64,000 nt of DNA, taken from Simplicispira sp. 125. Lineage in GTDB: Bacteria; Pseudomonadota; Gammaproteobacteria; Burkholderiales; Burkholderiaceae_C. Where the stretch lies: the NCBI RefSeq assembly GCF_003096555.1, contig NZ_QEKM01000001.1, positions 3,410,001-3,474,000 on the forward strand. Direction: 5' to 3'. The position numbers were made by a program, and so were the translations under genes. Shown piece after piece: positions 16,917 through 26,117 of this stretch (position 1 is its first letter; each line of letters starts with the position of its first letter). Below the pieces are notes generated by a model that ran no database searches, was not told the origin of the DNA, and worked only from the letters and a program-made list of their open reading frames with translations.

Positions 16917-18110
16917 TCAGCGGCGACGATACGGCTCTCCTGGTGAAGAGTCCTTGCGTTCATCCGCCAGTTCAAACAGGCACTGCATGTAGGGTTGGAC
17001 ATCCGTCCATTTGGCGCGGTCATCATAGAAACGCGCCAGATTGCGCGTGGCTTCTACCGCGTCCGGCCACTTGTCTGCAGCACTCACGCGGGTCATGGCA
17101 TCCCGGGTGTCCTGCTCATCGTGCAGACCACCATCCTGGGCGCCATAGGTATGGAGTTCCACAATTCGCCGAGGCTGCGCAAAAGCAGTGTCCTTGCACA
17201 CACCGCCGGGTGGCGTGGCCTCCCGTGAAGAATGGGCACCAGCAAATGAGTCCTGCACGGTGTGCAGCACGGACCCGAACGCCACATGGTGCAGGTAGGG
17301 AAGCAGCTTGTCCTGGTGCCCCAGGATGTAGAGATCGGAGACCCGCCACTGCGTGCACCCAAAGTGCTCCTTCAGTGTTGCGTTATCGATATCCCGAAGA
17401 AAGGTATCGGGCTTGATCTCCCGCGAGGACACTTTCCAGGCGAACTCCAGCCAGTCCAACACCTTGGCCCGTGTTGCACCAGGGTGCACCCCTTCTTCGC
17501 TGGCCATCGCATGCAGGAACTGTAAGTCTCCGAAGTGTGATCGGGTCATCACATTGCCGTGAAAAGTACCTGGGGCCTTGCTGCAACCCACAATCGGTTT
17601 GATCTGGGCTTTCTTCTCCGCGTCCTTGAAGAGGCAGTACCAGCACAGCGGCTGCGTGGAGAACCGGATGGTCTGGCCCACGATGCACGACTTGCCCAGG
17701 TAGGTGCAATTGCCCTCATCGGGTAACAGCTTGAACGGTGGCAGATCATTCCAGCGGACACCGTAAATGACATAGGGCGTCACAAAAGGCAGGTCTCGGA
17801 TGCTGCAGGTAGTGTCCTGTGCCAGGTTGGCGGGCTCGACCGGACAGCCCATGGCAATCTGGGTGATCTCTTCATGGACACGGCCCTTGATGAGCACACC
17901 CAATCTGCCAGCCACATCCGCCAAAGAGTCTTCAGTCTCGTTGGTCAGTTTGGATTCAAATGCCGAGCCCATGGGCGCAATCTGAAAGGCCATGGCGGCA
18001 CTGGAAAGTGCCAGTGCGCCTGCGACCAAGGCTAAGGGGCGTGCGACCGCGAGCGCCGAAAGCAGTGATTTCTGAAGACCGCGACCCATCTTGCTCGGTA
18101 TGACCTGCAT
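16917..18110 (-). CDS. secreted zinc-dependent phospholipase C/S1-P1-like protein
   Basis: 397 residues with an N-terminal signal (ALAVARPLALVAGALALSSAAMA). Mature residues include VHEEITQIAMG and, near residue 280, FGSVLHTVQDSFAGAHSSRE, which resembles the helix of zinc-dependent phospholipase C and S1/P1 nucleases where H-x3-D and a following histidine bind the trinuclear zinc centre. Multiple cysteines suggest disulfides and export. Substrate unknown (phospholipid or nucleic acid). It is convergent with the XRE gene. Confidence 0.5.
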   Translation of the reverse strand: MQVIPSKMGRGLQKSLLSALAVARPLALVAGALALSSAAMAFQIAPMGSAFESKLTNETEDSLADVAGRLGVLIKGRVHEEITQIAMGCPVEPANLAQDTTCSIRDLPFVTPYVIYGVRWNDLPPFKLLPDEGNCTYLGKSCIVGQTIRFSTQPLCWYCLFKDAEKKAQIKPIVGCSKAPGTFHGNVMTRSHFGDLQFLHAMASEEGVHPGATRAKVLDWLEFAWKVSSREIKPDTFLRDIDNATLKEHFGCTQWRVSDLYILGHQDKLLPYLHHVAFGSVLHTVQDSFAGAHSSREATPPGGVCKDTAFAQPRRIVELHTYGAQDGGLHDEQDTRDAMTRVSAADKWPDAVEATRNLARFYDDRAKWTDVQPYMQCLFELADERKDSSPGEPYRRR

Positions 18111-18529
18111 CTGTCTCCTCCTTTGGCTTCACTGTAAGCAGATTCAAGGTTTGGACAACAAATATTGGTGCAGGGAGCAGACATACCTCAGCTGCAGCTT
18201 GCGCTTTCCAGGCATCGGGCCGGTGGTTGGCGTGGAGGCCGACCACGCTTGGGGCACTGCAATTCGTGGGCGGCGTCAGGGTGAATATTTCACAATATGA
18301 ATTATCAAAATCCGGATAATTAGCGATAAGACGCCAGTCCGGGCCTTGCCTGAGGCAAATTGAGGCGACGCAAGCCTTGCTGTCGCGTGATTGGCCGCGA
18401 CCTACAGTGACAAAACCTCACGACCGGGAGCGCCCGCACCTGCTTCACCAGCGACCACATGATGGTCCGGGATGCGACAACACTTCATCGAGCCATGGTT
18501 GCAGCTGAAGCAACGATGGCCGTTCTATC
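18111..18529. other. gap upstream of decayed genes
   Basis: AT-rich sequence at 18,288-18,335 (ATGAATTATCAAAATCCGGATAATTAG) may be a promoter or recombination site. No gene is supported here. Confidence 0.3.
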
Positions 18530-18775
18530 CAGAAAACAGCGCATCCGAGCGGAGCACGTACTTTGTTCCATCCGTCAGCAACTGCGTGCAAAAGCGGGGA
18601 ACTCTATCCGATTAGCGACTTCCCAAGCCCCGCACAGTTGCTCGCAACCCCCACAGAACAACAGCTTAGCTGCGGCTTCTCCGCTGCTAAGCTCGCCACG
18701 ATCCTGAACATCGCCCAGGCAACCCTGGACGACGTAGTACCCACTCGCTCGCAGGCAGCTAGCTGCGCACGACAC
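18530..18775 (+). pseudogene. remnant of AlkA-like DNA-3-methyladenine glycosylase
   Basis: One frame gives SIRQQLRAKAGN and a shifted frame gives FPSPAQLLATP, then CGFSAAKLATILNIAQATLDDVVPTRSQA. Both match consecutive parts of AlkA-type glycosylases (the QQ-x-KA helix, then the segment before the helix-hairpin-helix). The catalytic HhH part (GIGRWTVE) is missing. A frameshift plus loss of both ends makes this a decayed gene. Confidence 0.55.
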
Positions 18776-18794
18776 AGGGCAAGAGGTGGTACCC

Positions 18795-18944
18795 CCTCGC
18801 GATACCCTTTGAGTAACCCGCTCGCCGAATGGCGTGACCTTTTCTACCAGAGGCTCGCACCGATCGCAAACCGCTGGAGCTTGTTGCAGAAGCTTCCACT
18901 AGGCTCCCCACCTAAGCGCGACTGGCCGAGCTGGATACGGTAGA
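18795..18944 (+). pseudogene. fragment of a 2OG-Fe(II) oxygenase
   Basis: In the same frame as the preceding remnant, NPLAEWRDLFYQRLAPIANRW resembles the N-terminal part of the 2OG-Fe(II) oxygenases that often sit beside ada/alkA genes in Burkholderiales. The HxD...H iron-binding part is gone and a stop follows at 18,944. Confidence 0.4.
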
Positions 18945-19065
18945 AACCAACAGCCTGTCGAATAGCGTTGATGATTGGAACCAGCCCAACTCAACCGTTG
19001 GCTACGACGAGGTCCGCCGCCACGGATCAACAAGTGCAGGTGTAGCGCCAGAATGCACTGGAAAT

Positions 19066-20031
19066 TCATCTTCCGCGCTGAAGCGGCCCTATAACGATCT
19101 CCCAGAGAGTTTCTGCGGCACCTTCCTGCGATAGCTTCTGCTTTTGTCGTCCACGAAACGACATCCCTAAGCTCGTAAGAAAAAGAGCTTGGTCGTCCGC
19201 TTGCACCGAAAGAGCCTCGTTATAAGAGTTCCCACTAAACGAATCGCCTTGGCTATAGTAGATCGCTGCTCCCATTTGCCCGCCAGTAAATACCGTCGCT
19301 TTTGCGGCATCCTCGCCATCTTTGTAGATGGCTGCAACAAACCGGTTAGCGTCGATCCGACGAAATACACCTTCGTAGCCCGGGTTTCTTGCCTGGAGCT
19401 CTTTCAGAGAGTTTTCGAAATAGCGCGCGATGTACTCGAAGGTATCAATCTGGAACCGGTCTTTGTCCAGCTGAGTGAAGGTCTTGGCAACCCGAAGGTT
19501 GCTCGAACGTGGTCCAGCCACTACCGCCTGCTGAGTTGGCGGCAAGGCAGTTGTATCGGAGCGCTCGGTTTGCGAGAGCGCTCTCGATTGATTGTGCCAC
19601 CTGTCGGCCGCTTTGCGAACCTCCTTCGCTACCTGCAGAAAGGCCTCGTCCCTATCAGGCCAGAGAGTGACCGGTTTTCCATCCTGAGGGGTGCCAAGTA
19701 GCTTGCCGAATGGAGCGTGGTGCCAATCGCATGGACGTAGGATAACGGGAATGACAATGGCATCCTTGGCGTTGTGGCGCTCCATTGCACGTGCCATCTC
19801 AATGTTGTAGCAATAGTCAGAGGCAATGAAATCGGGGCTCACCAACAACAGAATTATCTCGTCGCCATTGATGTGGTCGTCAATAGCAGCGTCGACCTCT
19901 TGACCGGCACTGATTCTTCGGTCGTGCCAGGTTTCGATGACCCCCTGACGCTTGAGCATGGCCAGTTGTTTTTCCAGTTGGTCTCGCAACGCCTCATCGG
20001 CATGGCAATATGAGAAGAACACGTTCGGCAA
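19066..20031 (-). CDS. TIR-domain protein with uncharacterised C-terminal domain
   Basis: 321 residues. The first about 140 form a TIR domain: VFFSYCHADEALRDQL, ETWHDRRISAGQEV, IILLLVSPDF, and DYCYNIEMARAMERH, where E78 fits the NADase catalytic glutamate. A linker rich in serine and threonine leads to a second domain (about 185-315: DTFEYIARYFENSL, FRRIDANRFVAAIYKDG, FLTSLGMSFRG) that I cannot assign and that may sense the trigger. It stands alone without an obvious SLOG or Thoeris partner. Probable anti-phage NAD-depleting or signalling enzyme. Confidence 0.8.
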   Translation of the reverse strand: MPNVFFSYCHADEALRDQLEKQLAMLKRQGVIETWHDRRISAGQEVDAAIDDHINGDEIILLLVSPDFIASDYCYNIEMARAMERHNAKDAIVIPVILRPCDWHHAPFGKLLGTPQDGKPVTLWPDRDEAFLQVAKEVRKAADRWHNQSRALSQTERSDTTALPPTQQAVVAGPRSSNLRVAKTFTQLDKDRFQIDTFEYIARYFENSLKELQARNPGYEGVFRRIDANRFVAAIYKDGEDAAKATVFTGGQMGAAIYYSQGDSFSGNSYNEALSVQADDQALFLTSLGMSFRGRQKQKLSQEGAAETLWEIVIGPLQRGR

Positions 20032-20174
20032 GATGAAGGCTCCACACTGATTTTTATGATTCTGATCTTACGACTGGTTTAAGAATCCATCCCATGTCTC
20101 TTCACCAGGCCGCCGCAAAGACAATTCCAACCTGTGGCCCGCAGAGCGTCCCCCACCTTGTCAGAGGTATTCAT

Positions 20175-20538
20175 TGTGGAAATCGTCACCCTCGTTCTGA
20201 TCAACTTTAGTCGGCTCGGCACCGCAGGAAACTCAGCAGGAGCTTTTAGCCCCACTCGGCAACTCCAGTTGCTCACTGAAGCACGCGATGCCCAAACGCC
20301 GACACTGCGCAACTTAGTTGTACAGATGGCCAAGGAGAACGGTGAGTCAGGGTCGCTTGAAGAACTCAAGCACGAGCCCCGACCTGGTTCTGGAAAGGTC
20401 GTCTTCAATGTTCAGGGAAGCCACACTTTTTATAGCGAACCCTACGCAGTGTGCGAGGCATTCCCGGCAATCAAATCAGGGGGTCGCTATTTCCGTCTCG
20501 AAGAGGTTAAGACGGAAGCCATGCTCAAAATGGCTTGA
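20175..20538 (+). CDS. small hypothetical protein
   Basis: 120 residues from a GTG at 20,175 (an ATG at 20,134 is also in frame). It contains LTEARDAQTPTLRNLVVQMAKENG and GSHTFYSEPYAVCEAFPAIKSGGRYFRLEEVKTEAML. It is divergent from the TIR gene with a 143-bp spacer. No family recognised; possibly a partner or remnant of the defence gene next door. Confidence 0.35.
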
Positions 20539-20814
20539 GCGCATGAAGGCAGATCAGCTTTGCAGCGCCGTTCTCACTTGACTGGCCTAGCGTCCTAGCA
20601 CGTAGCTGTCACTGCACTTGATGCGGACCGAAAAACTGAATCAACAATTATTGCAAGCGTCCGCAATGTGCAGCGCCTGTCGAACCTGATCCGCTAAGTT
20701 CAGTACGTACGAGATTCGCAATATAGGCCGATCCAGTGTAAGCGTACGGTAAACACCTGCTTGACCTGACTCAGGGCGCGCGATAGTGAGTGGCCATTCA
20801 ATGTCGAAGCCCAT

Positions 20815-21390
20815 CTATCCCCTTGCAATGATAAGCAGCCCTCCAACCATCATGCCGCCGCCGATGACCTTCGCCGGGGATAGTGTTTCGCCCAGCAGCA
20901 GCCAGGCCAAGAGCCAAGCGACGACGACACTGCCCTTGTCGATCAAGGCAACCGTCGAGACTTCGCCAAGCTTGATTGCCTTGTAGTAGAAGATCCACGA
21001 CCCGGCGGTGGTCACGCCCGACAGTCCCAGCCAAAGTGCATTGCGCCACGTGAGAGCGCGTATTTGGTCCAGGGGAACCAAGACGGCGGCCAACATCAGG
21101 ACGAACGCAAACACGAAGCAAGTTCGCACTACCAATCCCAAGTCACCGGAAATCCTCGAGAGCCCGCCAGCAAAGCCCGTGACGATGAGCAGCCGCCACG
21201 CGACCGGGATTGCGGGATTGGCCCCGAAGTAGGCAATCGCCAGTCCGACCACGTAGGCGGCGATCAGATTGGCTGCGAGCGTCCCGAGCGGCAGCGCCGG
21301 CACGAGCGCGTTCATGGCCAAACTCAACAACCAGCGGAGCACAGCGCCGAAGGCTGCGCCCACGCTGATGGCGGCGATGGAAGTCAGCAT
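20815..21390 (-). CDS. CrcB (fluoride channel) N-terminus fused to EamA/DMT C-terminus
   Basis: 191 residues. Residues 1-78 match the CrcB/Fluc fluoride channel (AFGAVLRWLLSLAMN, LPLGTLAANLIAAYVVGL, VTGFAGGLS) but stop before the conserved TTFSTF segment. From about residue 79 the sequence is the C-terminal part of an EamA-type drug/metabolite transporter (SWIFYYKAIKLGEVSTVALIDK, LLLGETLSPAKVIGGGMM). The open frame is uninterrupted, so this looks like an in-frame deletion fusion. A working fluoride channel is unlikely because half of the fold and the TTFST motif are missing. Confidence 0.7.
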   Translation of the reverse strand: MLTSIAAISVGAAFGAVLRWLLSLAMNALVPALPLGTLAANLIAAYVVGLAIAYFGANPAIPVAWRLLIVTGFAGGLSRISGDLGLVVRTCFVFAFVLMLAAVLVPLDQIRALTWRNALWLGLSGVTTAGSWIFYYKAIKLGEVSTVALIDKGSVVVAWLLAWLLLGETLSPAKVIGGGMMVGGLLIIARG

Positions 21391-21393
21391 GAT

Positions 21394-21745
21394 TTAGGGG
21401 TGCCGGTTGTCGACTTCGGCGCGCTGGCGGTCATCGGAAGCTCGCAAGCGAACGGCACAGACCGCACCTTGTGCATCTCCTCCACGTGCTCTTGCATGAA
21501 GGCCCGAAGCCGCTCTTCGGAGTCGAGCAGCTCCAGACACTGCGGATGCCGCATGGCCTGGCCCTCGAGGTGGTGGTGCGTGAGCCGCTCCCCCGGCAGG
21601 TAGCCCGAACTGACCGGATACAGCAGTGCTTGTTGAATACCTGCGCGGCGAGCAGCGCATGCCGCCGATTGCGAATGCGTTGCTGGAGCATTTGCGGGAG
21701 TTGCGCCGCAGTGGGAGGTTCATCCAGAGTAGAGGCGGCGATCAT
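21394..21745 (-). pseudogene. frameshifted gene fragment upstream of the CrcB-EamA chimera
   Basis: One frame reads TAAQLPQMLQQRIRNRRHALLAAQVF; a different frame then continues YPVSSGYLPGERLTHHHLEGQAMRH in two sections and ends VEEMHKVRSVPFACELPM. The second frame has good coding character, so a frameshift near 21,630 splits the gene. The family is not recognised. It ends 4 bp before the chimera starts, so the two were once in one operon. Confidence 0.4.
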
Positions 21746-21920
21746 GCCAGCTGCGCCATCGACTCCTTATGCACGACTAGTTTTGATGGCAGCTTGACAG
21801 AAGTCGACCAGTCGACTGCATCAAACATTTCGCGCAAAGACGGAGAACATCTGCGACATCTTTGTCGCAGTTTTGTCAATACGCATCGGCTGTCCTGTAC
21901 ACTCGCCATCACAGAACACC

Positions 21921-22388
21921 ATGAACTCAGCTGCAAAGATTTTTTCTGTGAAAGATGTCGTGGGGCTGCTTGGAGCCGAGCGGCGTGATGTTCAACGGCT
22001 CTTGAACCGTATGGACCCGTATCGTCGTGGTCCGGCGGCGCTCGAGCGCCGGGCGAGGGGTCTTAATTTCGCATCCCTGGTACACCTGCACGTTCTCATG
22101 CGCTTGCGCATTGCAGGGTTGGAGCTTGCACGACTGGAAGCCGAATCAGCGGTCTTATATCAGCAAGTGACTGCGGCAATTAGTGGCAACGCGAGCGCAC
22201 TGTATGAGTTTAATTTTCCCGCTTCGCCCCTCGAGGATGGCAGCACTTCGTCGATCGCAAATGGCGTAAGGATTTCCGTCGACTTGCAAGAGAGCATAGA
22301 CGCGGTGATGCAATACGTGGGCGTCGCGCAACCCGTGCAAAGGCAACTGCCGATGCTCGTAGCGCTCCAAGTGGGAGCCCGTGGATGA
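21921..22388 (+). CDS. MerR-like helix-turn-helix protein heading an MTase-nuclease operon
   Basis: 155 residues from the ATG at 21,921. The start FSVKDVVGLLGAERRDVQRLLNRMD reads as a MerR/excisionase-type HTH, followed by a helical middle part (FASLVHLHVLMRLRIAGLEL) and an acidic beta-rich tail. Its stop overlaps the next gene's ATG (ATGA, 22,385-22,388). It could be the operon regulator or a specificity/controller subunit. Confidence 0.5.
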   Translation: MNSAAKIFSVKDVVGLLGAERRDVQRLLNRMDPYRRGPAALERRARGLNFASLVHLHVLMRLRIAGLELARLEAESAVLYQQVTAAISGNASALYEFNFPASPLEDGSTSSIANGVRISVDLQESIDAVMQYVGVAQPVQRQLPMLVALQVGARG

Positions 22389-25327
22389 GCAGGTCGCTGC
22401 GTGAGCGCTTGGTGCAGTTGGGTGCGGCAGCGGAAAACATTGTGTTCTTCGCTGGACAGATAGACACGCCACTTCAATACCTCGACTTGGTACGTTTGTC
22501 CAAAAACGACGAGCAGAGCGTCCGACCCGACTGCGTGATCGAGGTGGCCGGGCAACCATTCCTCTACGTTTACGATGGGTCGCGAGTTGGCAGTCCTTGG
22601 AAGTCTGAAGAGTATTGGAAAGCTATCAAGAGCACGGTCGCGTCCCGCGCAGATGCGCCCTACGTTGGCGTTTTGACTCTGGAAGCCTTCCACGTGTGGC
22701 AAGTGGAGGCTTCTCACAAGCCGCTGGATGCCTATCGATTCGAACTAGCCAACACCTTCAATCCCGTCATTCCAGCATTGATCCAGAACGAGGGATCGCA
22801 ATTCTTTCCCAGGAGCGGTAAATGGCTTGATGAGCGTTTGTTCTCGCTGTTGTGGCTCACAGCGACAAGCATTCGCGAAGGCTGCCCAAAGCTGACTGAC
22901 TCAGACGTAATTTCTCTTGTGGGGCGGGGACTGTTCCTGCGCTTTCTCGCGGACAGAAATTACCTCGAACGCAAGACGCTTCTCCAGGCTGTAGACAGCT
23001 CGGCTGGACTTGCAGAGCTATTCCGATGGTTGGACGTCGAATTCAATGGAAATCTGCTGCCGATCGAGTCGCTACGTTACTCGGATTTCGATCGTTCCTC
23101 GGATTTCACTGCCACAGTGGTGCCGGCCTTCGGGCGAATCATGTATGGCTCGATGACCGCTCAATTGGAATTTGGGTGGTCGGACATTCGCTTCCAACAC
23201 GTTCCCGTTGATCTGCTGAGCCAGGTGTATGAGGCCTTTATGCACCGCTACAGGAAGCGCCAGGCAAAGGACAAAAGCGTTCATTACACGCCGCGCCGAG
23301 TGGCCCAGTTGATGGTTGACCAAGCATTCCTTGGGGTAGAAGACAAAGCCCACAGCGAGTTGCACGTCCTGGATCCGGCCGCGGGTGGCGGCGTCTTCTT
23401 GGTGCTGGCATATAAAAAGATCATTGAAGCCCACCGATCTGAACGGGGGGAAGTGCCCAATGGACGCGAGCTTCGGCAGATACTTTATCGTCAGATTCGC
23501 GGGTACGACATCGATTCTGATGCACTGAAGTTTGCCGCGCTATCTCTGTACCTGACCGTGCTGGAGCTTGAGCCTGAGTTCGCGTACGGCAAATCGTTGC
23601 CGTTTGAGGATTTGAGCAATAAGTGTCTCTTTGAGATGCCTGATGGATCGGCACTGCTGGGTAGCATTGGCTACCTTCCACCCGAAGGCGACACAAAATT
23701 TGACCTGGTCATAGGGAATCCGCCGTGGACACGGGTCACGACTGCGGCCAACAAGGTCATCGAGAAGCACATGAGCGGGATAGCCTCCCGATTCCAACTG
23801 CTCAAGCCTGGCTCGAAGGTCAAGAATCGCCGCAATGCACCCGACGTCGCTTTCTTGTGGATGGCGACCCAGTGGGCGCGGGAGGGTGGGATTATTGCCT
23901 TCGCAATTCACTCCCGCCTGTTTACCCGAGCAGAAGACACCGAGACCCGTGAGTTGACCCTTCGGGTAGCGCAAGTGACCGGCGTGGTGAACGGAAGCTT
24001 GCTGCGCAAGTCTCGTGTCTGGCCTGGCGTGGCAGCGCCGTTTGCGCTGTTGTTTGCGGTCAATCGCCAACTCGAGGAGGACTACGATTTTCAGTACTTT
24101 GCACCTCTTCCGGATTTGGAGCTGAATGCCCAAGGGCTCTTCAGGCTGGATCCCCAGGAGGCACATATTGTGGGGACCGCTCAGTTAAAGCGCAGCCCGT
24201 CTTCGTTGAAGTCTCTGTTGCGCGGCTCGGCCAGGGATCTGTCGGTGGTGGACAAGCTGCGCGCGGCAACCAGACTCACTGTTGGCAGCTACTGGGCGTC
24301 CAACGACTTGGTTTCTAGTGATGGATACCAGTTGGCTGGTACTTCACAGGACGCTGCCGCCATCCTGCATTGGCCCAACTTAACGGCCCGGGCGGTGGAG
24401 TCGTTCAGCGTGACTGTCGGTAACCTTCCGCGCTTTGACAGGAAGAAAGTCCATCGCGTTCGCGATCCTCGCACTTATCTTGCGCCCTTACTCGCTGTGA
24501 GCGAAAGTCCGCCGACAAACCGAGATGCCAGGCCGGCATCGTTGCTTTGCCTGAGCGACATGGCCTATAGCGAGTCCTTCGTGGGGTATTCCGCCAGCGG
24601 TCTGTCAGACGAATTGGCGCAGGACGTTGTTCGCTGGTTGCATGTTCTGACCAGCAGTTCGCTCGCGCTCTATTGGTACCTGATGACCAGCGCCAAGTTT
24701 GGCGTTGAACGGGACACGATTCTCAAGGAAGACATCGACTCGCTTCCTTTCGTGCCGCCTGACCGTCTCACCTCCCAGCAACGCATAGAGGTGCGACGGC
24801 TGTCGGCTTCCATAGAACGTGGCGAGTGTCCTTGGGATGAAGTCGATAGCACAGTGGCACGCATTCTCAAGCTCTCTGTGGTTGATCGCGCGGTCGTGTC
24901 GGACACATTGGCCAGCGGTTTGCCATTCACGGAGAACCAGCGGATTGCCCAGCTTGTCCCTTCTTACGATGAGCTTTCCGAGTTTTGCGAACAGCTGGAG
25001 CGGACCGCCAACGAGGTGCTGGCAACGACGAAGCGCGCGGTGCGTGCTCGACCAATTGGCCATCGGTGGAGTCAGTCGTTCGGCTGGCGCTTTGTGAAGC
25101 TTTCGTTCTCGGGCTGCCGCGATGAAAAGTCCAACGCGGATGAGCAGGATGAACCACTCATGGCCGCTTTCGCAAAGATCGCTGCGAATTTCCAGACACC
25201 CAGGGTGATCGTGAACACCAAAGCCGGTGATGTGGTGGTGGGCATGCTCGCACAGCGGCATTTCTGGACTGCTAGGGGAATGATGACTTTGTTGGCAGAG
25301 TTGTTTGGAGAAACTGGGCATGGCTAG
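22385..25327 (+). CDS. Eco57I/type IIG-like N6-adenine DNA methyltransferase
   Basis: 980 residues. The methyltransferase core has VHYTPRRVAQLMVDQA, then VLDPAAGGGVFL (AdoMet motif I, about 327-338) and FDLVIGNPPWTR (motif IV NPPW, about 440-451), the gamma-class N6-adenine pattern. The N-terminal 280 residues include an RPDCVIEVAGQPFLYVYDG segment that could be a decayed or divergent nuclease-like domain. The C-terminal third resembles target-recognition regions of single-chain R-M enzymes. It overlaps the downstream PD-(D/E)XK gene by 8 bp, so methylation and cutting may be divided between subunits. Confidence 0.8.
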   Translation: MSRSLRERLVQLGAAAENIVFFAGQIDTPLQYLDLVRLSKNDEQSVRPDCVIEVAGQPFLYVYDGSRVGSPWKSEEYWKAIKSTVASRADAPYVGVLTLEAFHVWQVEASHKPLDAYRFELANTFNPVIPALIQNEGSQFFPRSGKWLDERLFSLLWLTATSIREGCPKLTDSDVISLVGRGLFLRFLADRNYLERKTLLQAVDSSAGLAELFRWLDVEFNGNLLPIESLRYSDFDRSSDFTATVVPAFGRIMYGSMTAQLEFGWSDIRFQHVPVDLLSQVYEAFMHRYRKRQAKDKSVHYTPRRVAQLMVDQAFLGVEDKAHSELHVLDPAAGGGVFLVLAYKKIIEAHRSERGEVPNGRELRQILYRQIRGYDIDSDALKFAALSLYLTVLELEPEFAYGKSLPFEDLSNKCLFEMPDGSALLGSIGYLPPEGDTKFDLVIGNPPWTRVTTAANKVIEKHMSGIASRFQLLKPGSKVKNRRNAPDVAFLWMATQWAREGGIIAFAIHSRLFTRAEDTETRELTLRVAQVTGVVNGSLLRKSRVWPGVAAPFALLFAVNRQLEEDYDFQYFAPLPDLELNAQGLFRLDPQEAHIVGTAQLKRSPSSLKSLLRGSARDLSVVDKLRAATRLTVGSYWASNDLVSSDGYQLAGTSQDAAAILHWPNLTARAVESFSVTVGNLPRFDRKKVHRVRDPRTYLAPLLAVSESPPTNRDARPASLLCLSDMAYSESFVGYSASGLSDELAQDVVRWLHVLTSSSLALYWYLMTSAKFGVERDTILKEDIDSLPFVPPDRLTSQQRIEVRRLSASIERGECPWDEVDSTVARILKLSVVDRAVVSDTLASGLPFTENQRIAQLVPSYDELSEFCEQLERTANEVLATTKRAVRARPIGHRWSQSFGWRFVKLSFSGCRDEKSNADEQDEPLMAAFAKIAANFQTPRVIVNTKAGDVVVGMLAQRHFWTARGMMTLLAELFGETGHG

Positions 25328-26012
25328 CGGTCTCGTACGATTGGCTAGACCGCCTCAACAGGCGCCACGCTCGTTCACATGGGATCCAGCGATGGTCCTT
25401 TGGGTCGAGCACCTCATCAAGCGGTCGTGGAAGAGGGTTAGGCCGCACGTGCATCTCAAAGGTCCCGTCCGCGAGACGAAGCTCAACACGCTGCTACGTC
25501 GAGAAATGCTCAAAGAGCTGGAAAAGCTGGTGGCAAAGGGCAACCAGTCATTCTTCACCATCGTGACATCTTCTGAAGAGGTCCCGGACTACATGGGTTC
25601 TCTCGTCGAAAACAAGCCGGACTTGGTGGTCAGGATCGATAGCTACAGGCATCAATGGAACGCACTGTTCATCGAATGCAAGGTCCTCTCCAAATCCGCC
25701 ACCATATCGGCCTACGGCGTCGACGGCATGGCTCGATTCGTCAAGGGCAAATACGCGTCGACAATGACGCACGCCATGATGCTCGGCTACTGTGTGGGGC
25801 CCGATCAGCTCGCCAGCAACGCCCGCAGCTCTCTCGATCGCTACCTGAGTCGATCTAAGCTCAAACGATCCCTCGTCAATACTTCAGCATGCGACCTGGG
25901 TAGCAAGGCCGCGCGCCATCTTGTAGTTACAGAGCACAAGCGATCGTTCAAGTTGGGATCGCATGCTTTCAAAAACATCAAACTCCGGCATATGTGGCTT
26001 CAGGCCCGCTGA
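25320..26012 (+). CDS. PD-(D/E)XK-type nuclease, partner of the adenine methyltransferase
   Basis: 230 residues from the ATG at 25,320 (a TTG at 25,305 is also in frame). The core ENKPDLVVRIDSYRHQWNAL followed by FIECKVLSK gives D101, E119 and K121, the PD-x(n)-ExK catalytic triad, with a preceding helix (RETKLNTLLRREML). The C-terminus is basic, as expected for DNA contact. It is the third gene of the operon and probably the cleavage subunit of a restriction or related phage-defence system. Confidence 0.7.
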   Translation: MASGLVRLARPPQQAPRSFTWDPAMVLWVEHLIKRSWKRVRPHVHLKGPVRETKLNTLLRREMLKELEKLVAKGNQSFFTIVTSSEEVPDYMGSLVENKPDLVVRIDSYRHQWNALFIECKVLSKSATISAYGVDGMARFVKGKYASTMTHAMMLGYCVGPDQLASNARSSLDRYLSRSKLKRSLVNTSACDLGSKAARHLVVTEHKRSFKLGSHAFKNIKLRHMWLQAR

Positions 26013-26117
26013 GCGTCCCTAGACAAGGACGACGATTCAAGACCTTGTAGGCTCATCTTTGAGAATGGGGCAATGGCGTGCAAAGTGGGGCAATGCAACG
26101 TGAGGGGGGCGACAAGA

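Noticed and set aside
20815..21390. Functional fluoride channel
   Set aside because: Only the CrcB N-terminal 78 residues are present and TTFST is missing.
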